DNA from: Coprococcus sp. OM04-5BH
Lineage (GTDB): Bacteria > Bacillota > Clostridia > Lachnospirales > Lachnospiraceae
Length of the DNA: 64,000 nucleotides
Assembly: GCF_003482105.1 (NCBI RefSeq)
Contig: NZ_QULM01000005.1
Span: forward strand, 118,709 to 182,708
Reading direction: 5' to 3'
Part shown: positions 9,519 to 17,801 of the stretch, in pieces
Layout of the letters: the number at the start of each line of letters is the position of its first letter
Position numbering within the stretch: position 1 is the first letter of the stretch
Made by a program: the position numbers and the translations under genes
Notes under the pieces: model-generated
What the model was told of the DNA's origin: nothing
The model's input: the letters and a program-made list of their open reading frames with translations, nothing else
The model's database searches: none

Positions 9519-11333
9519 TTATGCCTTACCTACCTTATACTGCATACGTCCATTCTTAACATACCACAGTGAGCCTTTATACTTAACATTACCTGTGTAC
9601 TTGAAATCAGCCTTTCCGTTATTCACATAATACCAGCTGCCTCCATATTTGACGAGGGTCTGAGACTTGTCAATCTTGCCGCCCTTGATATAGTACCATG
9701 TGCTTCCGTATTTGCACAGAGTCTCTGCTGTCTTATCCCATTTGCCGTTTTGTACGAAATACCAGGCATTGTTGTACTTGCAGAGGGTTCTGGTCTTGTT
9801 TATCTTGCCGTCCTTTATGTAGTACCATGAGCCATTGTATTTGCACAGGGTCTCTGATGTTTTATCTACCTTACCATTCTGCACGAAATAGTATACGCCG
9901 TTATATCTGCAAAGGGTTCTGGCATCATAATCCACATGTCCCTCATTTATGTAATAGTAACTATTGTTGTATTTTACCAGGATATCTGATGCATTGAAAT
10001 CAACCATGCCCTTCACAATATACCACCAGGTGCCATCGAATTTGACAAGTGTTGTTGCTGTCATGTCCCTTTTGCCGTACTTTGTGTAATACCACTTATT
10101 ATCGCTTTCCTTGTCAATACCCTCTATCGGATTCTGCGGAGTCACAATAAATGTCTTCATATTATCAGCGTCCAGATATTCAAATTTTGTATCCACCAGA
10201 TAATTTCCAGCACAGATAAGAGCATTAAGTTTTTTATTATTTTCCAAATCAAGTTTCCTTAAGCTATTGTCCGAACAATAAAGCCTCTTCAACTCTGTGT
10301 TTCCTGACACATCTAATGTCTCCAGGCCGCAGGCAGTACAAGCCAGCTCCTCTAACTTAAGATTATTGCTCACATCAATAGAGCCCAAATTGTTGTTGCT
10401 CACTATAAGGTATGTCAGTTCAGAGTTACCGCTCACATCAATGGACGTAAGCTGGTTCTTATTAACTTCAATTCGTCTGAGTTTCAGATTCTTACTTACA
10501 TCAATCTCCTTCAGTCCACAATCATAAGCATACAAATATACCAGTTCCCCATTTCCGATTATATCAAGATCATTAATATTATTCTCGCTACACTCAAATG
10601 TGGTCAATGCAGTGTTAACCGAAACATCAATATCTGTAAGTTTATTAGCATTACACCTAAGAATCTGCAGTGCCGGATTTTTGCTGACATTCAGTTTATC
10701 CAGCTTGTTATAGCTTACATCAACAGTTTCTAATTTTGTATTATTGCTCAGATCAAGGCTTGTCAGATTATTATTGTAACACCTAAGCACAATAAGCTCT
10801 TTGTTATTACTTATATCAAGGCTTGAAATATTACACTTGCCACAGTTTAACTCTATAAGTTTCGTATTATTGCTAATGTCAAGTGACTCAAGCAAGGTCC
10901 CGCTACATGTAAGTGACTCAAGATTCTTAAACAGTTCTATTCCTTTTAGAGTAGTCAGTTTTTTATTATTTATGGATATTTTTGTCACTTTGTCCGCGTT
11001 TATTGACCCTGTATTTTTTCTGTCATAGTTTTCAGAAAGATACGCCCTTAAAATAGCGTCCGGGAAATTCTTCTCATTTATCGCAACTAAAGTACCTGTT
11101 TCATCCATAATGGATGTATCCTCTGACTGGCCTGAGACTGTCTCATCTATGTCTTCACCATCTGCCTGAACCAGGACCGTCTCTTTGCCGTCTTCACCAT
11201 CTGTCATTTCTGTTGTCTCGTAAGCAGTCTGCTGATCCTCTGTAGCCGCCTCAGCATTTGCCGGTATAGCTGTCATAAGTCCGCTTAATCCCATAGTTAC
11301 CGCCAGGGCAACTGCAACCCCTTTTCTTCTCAT
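9519..11333 (-). CDS. Secreted leucine-rich-repeat protein with C-terminal wall-binding-like repeats
   Basis: Predicted surface protein. A signal peptide (MRRKGVAVALAVTMGLSGLM, cleavage near ANAEAA) is followed by an acidic, threonine-rich stretch, then about 13 LRRs of 20-22 residues (consensus LxSLDVSxNxxLxxLxCxxN), in the style of bacterial internalin/BspA-like LRRs. The last third carries about nine repeats of about 20 residues with WYYIKDGKINKT- and YYFVQNGKVDKT-like units, resembling glucan- or choline-binding repeats, so wall or glycan attachment is inferred. There is no LPXTG motif. The start at 11333 has GGAGGAG upstream. It has its own promoter (11426-11454) and terminator. Confidence 0.87.
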   Translation of the reverse strand: MRRKGVAVALAVTMGLSGLMTAIPANAEAATEDQQTAYETTEMTDGEDGKETVLVQADGEDIDETVSGQSEDTSIMDETGTLVAINEKNFPDAILRAYLSENYDRKNTGSINADKVTKISINNKKLTTLKGIELFKNLESLTCSGTLLESLDISNNTKLIELNCGKCNISSLDISNNKELIVLRCYNNNLTSLDLSNNTKLETVDVSYNKLDKLNVSKNPALQILRCNANKLTDIDVSVNTALTTFECSENNINDLDIIGNGELVYLYAYDCGLKEIDVSKNLKLRRIEVNKNQLTSIDVSGNSELTYLIVSNNNLGSIDVSNNLKLEELACTACGLETLDVSGNTELKRLYCSDNSLRKLDLENNKKLNALICAGNYLVDTKFEYLDADNMKTFIVTPQNPIEGIDKESDNKWYYTKYGKRDMTATTLVKFDGTWWYIVKGMVDFNASDILVKYNNSYYYINEGHVDYDARTLCRYNGVYYFVQNGKVDKTSETLCKYNGSWYYIKDGKINKTRTLCKYNNAWYFVQNGKWDKTAETLCKYGSTWYYIKGGKIDKSQTLVKYGGSWYYVNNGKADFKYTGNVKYKGSLWYVKNGRMQYKVGKA

Positions 11334-11346
11334 ATAATTTTCTCCT

Positions 11347-11371
11347 CCCATTGAACATCCATTGAACATCA
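11347..11371. repeat. Short direct repeat in the LRR gene leader
   Basis: The 12-bp motif cattgaacatcc occurs twice in tandem with one mismatch, just upstream of the ribosome site of the LRR gene. It sits in the 5' untranslated region. Confidence 0.6.
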
Positions 11372-11425
11372 GCCCATTTAAAGTTTGCCTGTTAAACCAT
11401 AGACACTTTGTACATATATGATGCG

Positions 11426-11454
11426 ATTATATCTTATACCATCATAATTTTCAA
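11426..11454 (-). promoter_or_regulatory. Sigma-A promoter of the LRR protein gene
   Basis: On the minus strand: TTGAAA (11449-11454), a spacer of exactly 17 bp, then a perfect TATAAT (11426-11431). The predicted start site near 11419 gives a leader of about 85 nt to the ATG at 11333. Confidence 0.8.
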
Positions 11455-11462
11455 CCTGTCTC

Positions 11463-11626
11463 CTACTCTTTGATCCCGTCACACAGATTGATCTCAATAT
11501 GCTTTCCTAATGCCCCGCATACTTCTGCAATACTATGATTGTAGGCACCCTGGTTCCTGTTTCAAACCTGGCTATATTAGAGGTTGCCATGCCGGTGATC
11601 TCGGCAATATCAGCATTAATTTTCAT
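11463..11626 (-). pseudogene. XRE/HTH antitoxin-like regulator remnant with a one-base frameshift
   Basis: Minus-strand translation from an ATG at 11626 gives ADIAEITGMATSNIARFETG then VPTIIVLQKYAG, the second half of an XRE helix-turn-helix, and then a stop. Adding one G to the run of four G near 11517 restores ALGKHIEINLCDGIKE and a normal stop at 11463. The first half of the domain is missing. I read this as a decayed HigA-like gene; no intact toxin gene is visible beside it. The stretch up to the rmlB stop holds no other recognised coding sequence. Confidence 0.65.
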
Positions 11627-11717
11627 ACTTTATATTATTTATAAAATCGTATGATAAGCCCTTGAAAAAATAGGAACTGAGGGTAACATACTCATAGAGG
11701 GTGCTACCGATATGCGG

Positions 11718-12713
11718 CTAGCCCGGAATATTTTGATATCTTTCCTTATACCACTCTATAGTTTCCCTGATCCCAGCTTCAAAATCCACTTCCGGATGCC
11801 ATCCCAACTCGTTACGCAGCTTAGAGCTGTCTATTGCGTACCTCAGATCATGCCCCTTTCTGTCGGGCACAAATGTTATCAGGCTCTCCGGCTTTCCAAG
11901 TGTCCTGCAAATAAGCTTCACAATATCAATATTTGCCACCTCATTGCTGCCACCAACATTATAGATCTCTCCGTCCCTGCCATGATGGATTATCATATCC
12001 ACCGCCCGGCAATGGTCATCTACATGGATCCAATCGCGAACATTTATTCCCTGTCCGTATACAGGTAACGTCTTGTCCGAAATGGTATTAAACACCATAA
12101 GGGGAATCAGCTTCTCCGGGAACTGGCGTGGTCCGTAATTATTCGAACATCTGCTGATAGTCACCGGTAAACCATAGGTTCTGTGATATGCCATGACCAA
12201 CAGGTCTGCAGCCGCCTTGGAGCTGCTGTATGGCGAGCTGGGTCTAAGAGGCGTCTCCTCTGTAAATAGCAGCTCCGGCCTGTCCACAGGCAGATCTCCG
12301 TACACCTCATCGGTACTTATCTGATGAAACCTCTTAATTCCGTACTTTATACATGCGTCCATCAGCACCGCTGTTCCCTTGATATTCGTGTCCAGGAAAA
12401 CTTCGGGATTTTCAATGGATCGATCCACGTGGGACTCCGCAGCGAAATTCACAACAATATCCGGCTTCTCCGACTCAAATATTTTGAAAATATTCTCCCT
12501 ATCGCAAATATCAGCCTTGTAAAACTGAAAATTTTCCTTATCCGCAACCGCGTTCAGATTATCCATGCTTCCCGCATAGGTAAGCTTGTCCACGCAGACT
12601 ACCCGGTAGTCCGGATGTACCCCCATTATGTAAGATATAAAATTGCTTCCGATAAAGCCGGCTCCACCGGTTATCAGAATGGTCTCAATCTTGTAATCGT
12701 CTCTGTCTGCCAT
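11718..12713 (-). CDS. rmlB: dTDP-glucose 4,6-dehydratase
   Basis: Second enzyme of dTDP-L-rhamnose synthesis: dTDP-glucose to dTDP-4-keto-6-deoxyglucose, using NAD+. 331 residues, the usual length. Visible: TILITGGAGFIGSNF (Rossmann), DKLTYAGSMDNL, the catalytic TDEVYGDL and YSSSKAAADLL (Y-x3-K), and NNYGPRQFPEKLIPL. rmlA, rmlC and rmlD are not in the window. It lies 19 kb downstream of the exopolysaccharide operon and may feed it. A conserved element also found upstream of the ECF sigma gene lies 69-95 bp upstream of its start. Confidence 0.95.
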   Translation of the reverse strand: MADRDDYKIETILITGGAGFIGSNFISYIMGVHPDYRVVCVDKLTYAGSMDNLNAVADKENFQFYKADICDRENIFKIFESEKPDIVVNFAAESHVDRSIENPEVFLDTNIKGTAVLMDACIKYGIKRFHQISTDEVYGDLPVDRPELLFTEETPLRPSSPYSSSKAAADLLVMAYHRTYGLPVTISRCSNNYGPRQFPEKLIPLMVFNTISDKTLPVYGQGINVRDWIHVDDHCRAVDMIIHHGRDGEIYNVGGSNEVANIDIVKLICRTLGKPESLITFVPDRKGHDLRYAIDSSKLRNELGWHPEVDFEAGIRETIEWYKERYQNIPG

Positions 12714-12781
12714 ACAACACCTCCGCTTTGAACGTCAGTTCATTTACAATTTGCTTATGACAAATGGCTGACGCTGCATGT

Positions 12782-12808
12782 GAAGTTTTTCACATAAAAC
12801 TTGACACA
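12782..12808 (-). promoter_or_regulatory. Element shared with the ECF sigma gene leader
   Basis: On the minus strand this reads TGTGTCAAGTTTTATG followed by a near-inverted AAACTT. A close copy (TGTGTCAAGTTTTGTATG, then AAACTTG) lies at 37321-37346 upstream of the ECF sigma gene. Both contain imperfect inverted repeats AAGTTT/AAACTT. I infer a shared operator or alternative-sigma promoter. Confidence 0.4.
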
Positions 12809-13258
12809 TCACATACCATCATTTACATAGCCCCAAGTGTGCTTCCTGGTCAAGCCCCGCAATATATGTTTCACCCTTTTTTCCGTCTCTGTAATCTGGT
12901 TTCTGGCCTCATTTATCCTGTTTTGGGCATAATAGTCCACCAGAAGTCCGTCCCAGAATACATCTGCAAACGACACAAACTCACTTACTTCCAGCTTAAC
13001 TTCTGTAGGCACATCTGTGTTCCTAAGCCCCCACTGAAAGTGTCTCAATGCCTTTTCCGCGTCTTCCATATATCCCCTGGCGTCATTCATCCGCGAACGC
13101 TTCAACAAAGACGGCAGCATGCCGCCTCCAAATATATCCCACCTGCCATATCCTGCTGCCTGCTCCAGTTCTTCATTTGCAGCTTGAAGGCTGGCAAGTG
13201 CCTGTTCTCCAGCTCTTATGGCGTCATTTATCTGTCTCTGAGTTTCATTTGTCCCCAT
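12809..13258 (-). CDS. Helical protein of unknown function
   Basis: 149 residues, no membrane segments, no recognised family. The sequence looks like a long alpha-helical protein: an N-terminal amphipathic stretch (RQINDAIRAGEQALASLQAA), a glycine-rich turn (WDIFGGGMLPSLLKRSRM) and two further helices with regularly spaced charges. Its start overlaps the VanZ-like gene by 14 nt, so the two are cotranscribed. The upstream GGAGGAAC is a little far (about 13 nt) but plausible. Confidence 0.75.
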   Translation of the reverse strand: MGTNETQRQINDAIRAGEQALASLQAANEELEQAAGYGRWDIFGGGMLPSLLKRSRMNDARGYMEDAEKALRHFQWGLRNTDVPTEVKLEVSEFVSFADVFWDGLLVDYYAQNRINEARNQITETEKRVKHILRGLTRKHTWGYVNDGM

Positions 13259-13703
13259 GTTTTTCTCTGTTCCTCCAGCTTACCAGCTTCCTGCATGCCC
13301 CAAATATCAGGGCAGCCACAACATACCCTATGGCGTCAAGCACCAGATCAAACGCGTCAAAATGACGTCCCACAATAAATATCCTTATGGACTGATCCAC
13401 AAATGACACCGCCATACATGTAAACAACGCTGCTGCCATCATGCTCCAGGTATGCTTCGTTATAAAAATATATAACACAGAAAAGCCTATGCCTACAATA
13501 AAAAATTCAAATACATGTGCCCACTGACGCACCGACCAGCTCACATAAGCTCCCATCCGCTCCAGGAATGCTGATACAACCGGCAAATGTGCCACTCTGT
13601 TTGAAAGCTCAACCGTATCCTCCGGTTTCTGAAAGGTCAGATAAAATAGGGAAGCCAGGATGATCAATATTGCAGCTGACGGTATAAGCAGGGATTTTTT
13701 CAT
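13245..13703 (-). CDS. VanZ-like membrane protein
   Basis: 152 residues with four hydrophobic segments (about 7-23, 60-82, 86-104 and 120-140), matching the short VanZ-family layout. Family-type residues include VRQWAHVFEFFIVGIG in the second segment and FVDQSIRIFI with FDAFDLVLDAIGY near the end. VanZ relatives are linked to glycopeptide resistance or envelope chemistry, but the molecular role is not settled. It is translationally coupled to the next gene. AAAGGTGG precedes the ATG. Confidence 0.8.
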   Translation of the reverse strand: MKKSLLIPSAAILIILASLFYLTFQKPEDTVELSNRVAHLPVVSAFLERMGAYVSWSVRQWAHVFEFFIVGIGFSVLYIFITKHTWSMMAAALFTCMAVSFVDQSIRIFIVGRHFDAFDLVLDAIGYVVAALIFGACRKLVSWRNREKHGDK

Positions 13704-13818
13704 TTTAAAACGCCACCTTTGTCTAGTTATGACTAATATTATAGCTTAATACGCCAGATTTTTCCAATAGTCATAAGTAAGCTTAAGCACTTATTTTTAT
13801 CGTTCACAGGTACAAAAA

Positions 13819-13967
13819 CGATTTCATTCACTTGTTGAGCAGACTTACCAGGCGTAACCTAGCCTCATATGTGATTTCTGTCCGTCGGACCAAGAGTTTG
13901 CTTACAGCTTCCTTCAGATTCTACCATACGATAGACACCCTTGCTGTTCAGCTATACACTTCCCCAC
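13819..13967 (-). mobile_element. Group II intron domain I fragment
   Basis: Read on the minus strand, the block contains GAATCTGAAGGAAGC, then GCAAACTC, CCGACGGACAGAAATCA and ATATGAGGC in that order. From memory these are hallmark segments of domain I of one class of bacterial group II introns. No reverse transcriptase, domain V or boundary sequence is present, so this is a dead fragment. The rest of 13704-14017 holds only the ATPase terminator. Confidence 0.5.
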
Positions 13968-13973
13968 AAACCT

Positions 13974-14006
13974 AAAAATACCCTGCCAGTCTTCACCGGC
14001 AGGGTT
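13974..14006 (-). terminator. Terminator of the ATPase gene
   Basis: On the minus strand ACCCTGCC pairs with GGCAGGGT around a 10-nt loop, followed by ATTTTTAG. It begins 12 bp past the ATPase stop. Confidence 0.85.
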
Positions 14007-14017
14007 GCCCGCATTGT

Positions 14018-15415
14018 TTACCTGTAGAGATCCTCCAGCGTTATCAGCCAAACTTCACCTCGCTCCTGTGCTTGAAGAAGTCCATCCGTGAATCCGCCTT
14101 TCGAGAAGATATAATAATGATAGTTGTTGCCTTTTCCAAATACCGATGCATAATCCCGAATCAAATCGAGTTCATCCACACCAATTTTTTCATTTCTGTA
14201 CTTGCACGAGCCGATGATATAGTCCTTACCCTCAACAGGTGTTCCAACAATATCAATCTGTATCTGCTTTTTCTTTTTGGGATCTGTACCCCACCACTGA
14301 CCGATTTCGCTCAGTTCAATGGGGAGATTATCCGAATAATAGAGCAGATAATCCTGACACATCTTCTCAAAAATCAGGCCCATGTAATCCGGAAGATACT
14401 GTTTTACAGCATGCGGATAGGACCTTGCGATTCTTCCAGAATCAATGGCACTCATATTGACCGGAACAAACCGATACCAGAACCGGAAGAAATTATCAGC
14501 CAGTAAATAGATCGTTTTCTTACCCGATTTCTCTGTAATCGGTGTTTCCTTTTTGACAATGCCAAGGTTAATCAGTGTGTTCAGATACTTCGATACGACT
14601 GAATTCTCCTCACCGACTTTCATCTTGATATCGTTCATTCGGGAAGCACCTTCTGCAATCGCTTTGATGATTGCATTATAAATGGCCGGCTCCCGAAGTT
14701 CCTGTTTCAGCAGATTCCCCGGCTCCTCATACAGATAGCTGGAACGGTCAAAGAAATTATCCAACAAGGCTTCATCCACACTGTCTCTCACATCCAACTT
14801 GTTGATATAATGAGGAACTCCACCCGTAATTCCATAAATCAGAGAGTTATCCTCTGCAGACAGATTCGGATGGAATACAACCGTTTCCTTATAGTCCAGT
14901 GGTTCGATTTTGAACTGGCCTGTTCGTCTGCCATACAGCGGACTTTCTTTTCCAAGCACCTGACTCTCCATAAAGCTCATAGATGAACCGCAAAGAATCA
15001 GGTACATCCTGGACTCTGTCCATTTGTGGTCGATGATGTGCTGCAGCATCGCTGAAATAGCTGGTTTTGCTTTTGCAAGATAAGGATACTCATCAATGAC
15101 AAAGACAATCCTTTTTTCCTTTGAAAGCACTGTCAGCTCATCCAAAGCTGCATCATAGGACCTGAACTCCGGTGCAGACTCCATATCCGGCCGCTCATAA
15201 CTCATGATCGACTTTGAGAGAGCTGCCAGATTTTCCTTTCCTGTCGTGTTCAATGCAGAAAAGAAAATGGTAGGCTTATCTTTGCAGAACTCGTTGATCA
15301 GTGCCGTTTTACCAACACGCCGTCTGCCATAGATGACAATGCACTCAAACTTATCATCTGCGTATCGTTTATTCAGTTTCCGCAGCTCATCCTCACGGCA
15401 ATAAAACTGACTCAT
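14018..15415 (-). CDS. AAA-type ATPase of the archaeal ATPase/DUF234 family
   Basis: 465 residues. Walker A is IYGRRRVGKTALI (about 28-40) and Walker B is RIVFVIDEYPYLA (about 102-114), followed by LILCGSSMSFMES, a sensor-1-like stretch. The middle has a winged-helix-like segment, and the C-terminal third (ADNFFRFWYRFVPVN onward) matches the DUF234 layout, which resembles a nuclease-like fold, with DIVG and SCKYRNEKIG. Such proteins are common on mobile or accessory islands and their function is poorly known. It has its own promoter, operator-like repeats and terminator, so it is a single-gene unit in a decayed region, consistent with transfer. Confidence 0.88.
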   Translation of the reverse strand: MSQFYCREDELRKLNKRYADDKFECIVIYGRRRVGKTALINEFCKDKPTIFFSALNTTGKENLAALSKSIMSYERPDMESAPEFRSYDAALDELTVLSKEKRIVFVIDEYPYLAKAKPAISAMLQHIIDHKWTESRMYLILCGSSMSFMESQVLGKESPLYGRRTGQFKIEPLDYKETVVFHPNLSAEDNSLIYGITGGVPHYINKLDVRDSVDEALLDNFFDRSSYLYEEPGNLLKQELREPAIYNAIIKAIAEGASRMNDIKMKVGEENSVVSKYLNTLINLGIVKKETPITEKSGKKTIYLLADNFFRFWYRFVPVNMSAIDSGRIARSYPHAVKQYLPDYMGLIFEKMCQDYLLYYSDNLPIELSEIGQWWGTDPKKKKQIQIDIVGTPVEGKDYIIGSCKYRNEKIGVDELDLIRDYASVFGKGNNYHYYIFSKGGFTDGLLQAQERGEVWLITLEDLYR

Positions 15416-15431
15416 CCGCCCGCCTCCAATA

Positions 15432-15505
15432 ATTATACTCGTAAGTTAGTAACTCGTAAGTTACTTTCTTACAAGTATAATAAATTAGATAATTTGCAAA
15501 GTCAA
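15432..15505 (-). promoter_or_regulatory. ATPase promoter with operator-like repeats
   Basis: Minus strand: TTGACT (15500-15505), a 17-bp spacer, TATTAT (15477-15482). Directly after the -10 box come an ACTTGTAAG half-site and two direct copies of TAACTTACGAGT; the first half-site and the next copy form an inverted repeat. This arrangement at the start site suggests repression, probably by the encoded protein or a linked regulator. Confidence 0.65.
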
Positions 15506-15620
15506 GTAAAACAAGTCGAGCTATTGTATGATGCGGGGTAATCTCACCATTGACAAGCTGCTGATTGGTCTGCTGTGCGGCAGTCTTCAGAGCTGCCAGC
15601 TTTTCCTTAGTGGCTTCAAT

Positions 15621-15899
15621 GGCATCCTTGAGCATCTTCTTGAAGCTGTCCTTTACTGCCGCGATATCTTCATGGCAGGTCATACCATACCATGTATCGT
15701 TGGTTTTCAGAACCTTCACTGACATCTTTCCCTGCTACGGCAGTTCACCAATGAAGATAGGGATCAGATACTCTGCCTTCATAGGATTGCCGGGTACTTC
15801 TTTCTCAAAGAACGCCTTGAAGCCTTCTTACAACACACCCAGAAAATCAGGAGTCAGCCCCCACATATTCATGGAAACCAGAGAATCAACATCAATCAC
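15621..15899 (-). pseudogene. Decayed NDP-sugar nucleotidyltransferase, C-terminal part
   Basis: Minus-strand translation gives DVDSLVSMNMWGLTPDFLGV, a stop, then EGFKAFFEKEVPGNPMKAEY and LIPIFIGELP, a second stop, then MSVKVLKTNDTWYGMTCHED and AAVKDSFKKML. This is the C-terminal region of a GalU/GlmU-like sugar nucleotidyltransferase (from memory of the family, where the segment ends in a WYGVTYKED-like motif). Two in-frame stops and the missing catalytic N-terminus make it dead. Reading on past 15621 into the ATPase promoter is not coding. Confidence 0.7.
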
Positions 15900-16120
15900 T
15901 TTTCCAGATTTGTCTGGCTAGCTTTTTCTAGTATTGTTATATTCAATTTATCAATCAGTTGCTCTCTATCATCAGCTATCTTCTTGTGAATCTTCTTCAT
16001 GTCTTTAGCCTTTATATAATCATCCGTCAATTTTCTGCCGTCCATAATAGAAAATGAACCAAAATATTCATGTCTTACATCTACATGAACATGTGGTTCA
16101 TTATGTTTTCCATCTGCTCT
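15896..16120 (-). pseudogene. Partial second copy of the DUF4160 gene
   Basis: The minus strand encodes GKHNEPHVHVDVRHEYFGSF and then SIMDGRKLTDDYIKAKDMKK, nearly identical to the gene at 18863-19519, with about 140 bp of strong nucleotide similarity. The N-terminal 150 residues are absent and the C-terminus differs after IADDREQL, ending at a TGA at 15896. The duplicate abuts the broken nucleotidyltransferase. The 90 bp between this fragment and the VOC gene hold one short open stretch (KARKLGGVRKKLKPEFDVLR) of unknown origin. Confidence 0.75.
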
Positions 16121-16208
16121 TCTTAGTACCTCAAGACATCAAACTCCGGCTTCAGCTTCTTCCTGACACCACCGAGCTTACGTGCTTTATTTCTTTTCTC
16201 TCCCCTGA

Positions 16209-16592
16209 TTATTCGTGCAGTTCCAGTGGCAGACCGTCCGGATCATGGAAGAAAGTCATCTTCTTACCGGTATAATCGTCAACCCGGATCGGCTCACTTT
16301 CAATTCCGATCGCTGCCAGTTCTTTCACCGTCTGCTCCACACTCTCTACGCAGAAAGCAAGGTGACGCAGACCGCAGGCCTCCGGGCGATTCACACGCCT
16401 CGGCGGGTTTTCCTCAGCGAAAATCTCCAGTTCCGTGTATTCATTGACACGAAGATCCAGCTTCCAGTCCTTACGCTCCGGGCGGTAGTTTTCTCTGATG
16501 ACAGAGAATCCCAGCTTGTTCACATAGAAATCCTTTGCTGCTTCGTAGTCAGATACGATGATTGCAATATGATGTATTTTTGATAAATTCAT
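16209..16592 (-). CDS. VOC-family metalloprotein, glyoxalase I-like (SMU1112c/YaeR type)
   Basis: 127 residues, one VOC domain made of two beta-alpha-beta-beta-beta halves. HHIAIIVSDYEAAKDFYVNK opens the domain; ELEIFAEE and RHLAFCVESVEQ carry metal-ligand positions, and FHDPDGLPLELHE closes it with the final glutamate. This matches the small YaeR/SMU1112c group rather than classical lactoylglutathione lyase. Substrate unknown. GGAGTG precedes the ATG. Just upstream on the same strand (about 16618-16693) a short open stretch ending in SADEILEKLK looks like the tail of a lost gene. Confidence 0.85.
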   Translation of the reverse strand: MNLSKIHHIAIIVSDYEAAKDFYVNKLGFSVIRENYRPERKDWKLDLRVNEYTELEIFAEENPPRRVNRPEACGLRHLAFCVESVEQTVKELAAIGIESEPIRVDDYTGKKMTFFHDPDGLPLELHE

Positions 16593-16735
16593 TTTTCTCG
16601 CACTCCATTTCTTTTATTTTAGTTTTTCGAGGATCTCATCTGCACTTGTACCATGTAGAATTCTACACAATTCGCCAATGGGAAAATCTTTATTTTAACA
16701 GATCTGATAAACTATATGAATATTCTTGTGCGGCA

Positions 16736-16795
16736 GAGCCGCCTGTCCAGTATTGAGCGAGCCACCTGCCCAGATGAAATGAGCCACTTTCAAAT
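16736..16795. mobile_element. Possible insertion sequence end remnant (IS21-like)
   Basis: The stretch has repeated gagccac / gagcgagccac motifs (on the minus strand GTGGCTCATTTCAT and GTGGCTCGCTCAAT), reminiscent of the multiple terminal repeats of IS21-family ends. No transposase is left. Weak call. Confidence 0.28.
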
Positions 16796-16826
16796 TTTCA
16801 TATCAGTTTAATTGTGCATGCATCTT

Positions 16827-17789
16827 TTAATCCCAAAATTCACTAGATGGTATATAATTCACCTTAAAAAACTTTTCTATTTTTTCAACACTCATTGCAT
16901 GCTTCAACATATTGAATGCCTTATCATTATAATAATACACATCCCACACTGTTTTTTTATCCACATTTTCTCGAATTTTTCTAAGATATGGTAGATCAAC
17001 ATCTCCTGCACTCCATCCTATTACCACAACATGGTCAACTCTATTCAACGCTCTCCAAAAATGAGTGTTATACAATATCATTTCTGTTGTATCCTTGTAA
17101 ACAGATGACAAATACCATGCAATAGCTCTGTGTATACTGGCATTCCCCTCATCCATCTCTTCATCTGCCAGTTTTGCCAGTTCTATATGCTTATCTATAT
17201 CTTTTTTATTACAGTGTCCCATGATTGGAGCAATATCCGTAACTGATTTCACCCCACCATGTATATGCAAAACATCTTCTATCTTGTAAACATTCTCCAA
17301 AGTATCGGTATAGTTAAAATTCAAAAAATAATCCGAACTATTAACTATCTTTTTACATCTTGGTTTAACTTTACTTGTATCTATTTTTTCAATCCATTCT
17401 TGTACATATTGCTGAAACATACTCATATATCCATATTGTTCTTTCCAATATTCATCCATTGTATCCTCAATATTTATGAGTCCTCCATCCAAATCCATAT
17501 CTTCAAGTAAGCAATCAGAAAAATTCATCATCTCAACAATATCCGGCATACCCATTTTATACTCAAATTCCCGCCACAAAGTTTCATCAATAAAATCCGA
17601 CCATTTCTTTTTAGATACTTAAGATATTCTTGGATCTTCCAAATCAACTTGTGCAATGTTGTAAAGATGTTCAAACTCAATCAAAATATCCAGATATTTT
17701 TCCTCTAAATATTCTCGAAAATCTCGATACGACGTCTTCAATCCATGTTGCATCTCAAAGCCATTACCAACTATATATAATGTTTTTAT
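16827..17789 (-). pseudogene. abiH: AbiH-family abortive infection gene, interrupted
   Basis: The AbiH family is linked to phage abortive infection. Minus-strand translation over 321 codons gives KTLYIVGNGFEMQHGLKTSY and RDF at the N-terminus (the AbiH GNGF motif), then FNYTDTLENVY, LHIHGGV and near the end VVVIGWSAGDVD. Two lesions are visible: the expected start codon is ATA (17787-17789) behind a good GAGGAG, and an in-frame TAA lies at codon 57 or so (near 17617-17619), so only a TTG-initiated 250-residue C-terminal part could be made. It starts 12 bp after the HEPN-like gene. A sequencing error cannot be excluded for either lesion. Confidence 0.72.
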
Positions 17790-17801
17790 GATACCACTCC
17801 T

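Noticed and set aside
15393..15725. 110-residue open frame upstream of the ATPase
   Set aside because: Its first third is the tail of a broken nucleotidyltransferase and its end runs through the ATPase promoter and ribosome site; it is a chance fusion.
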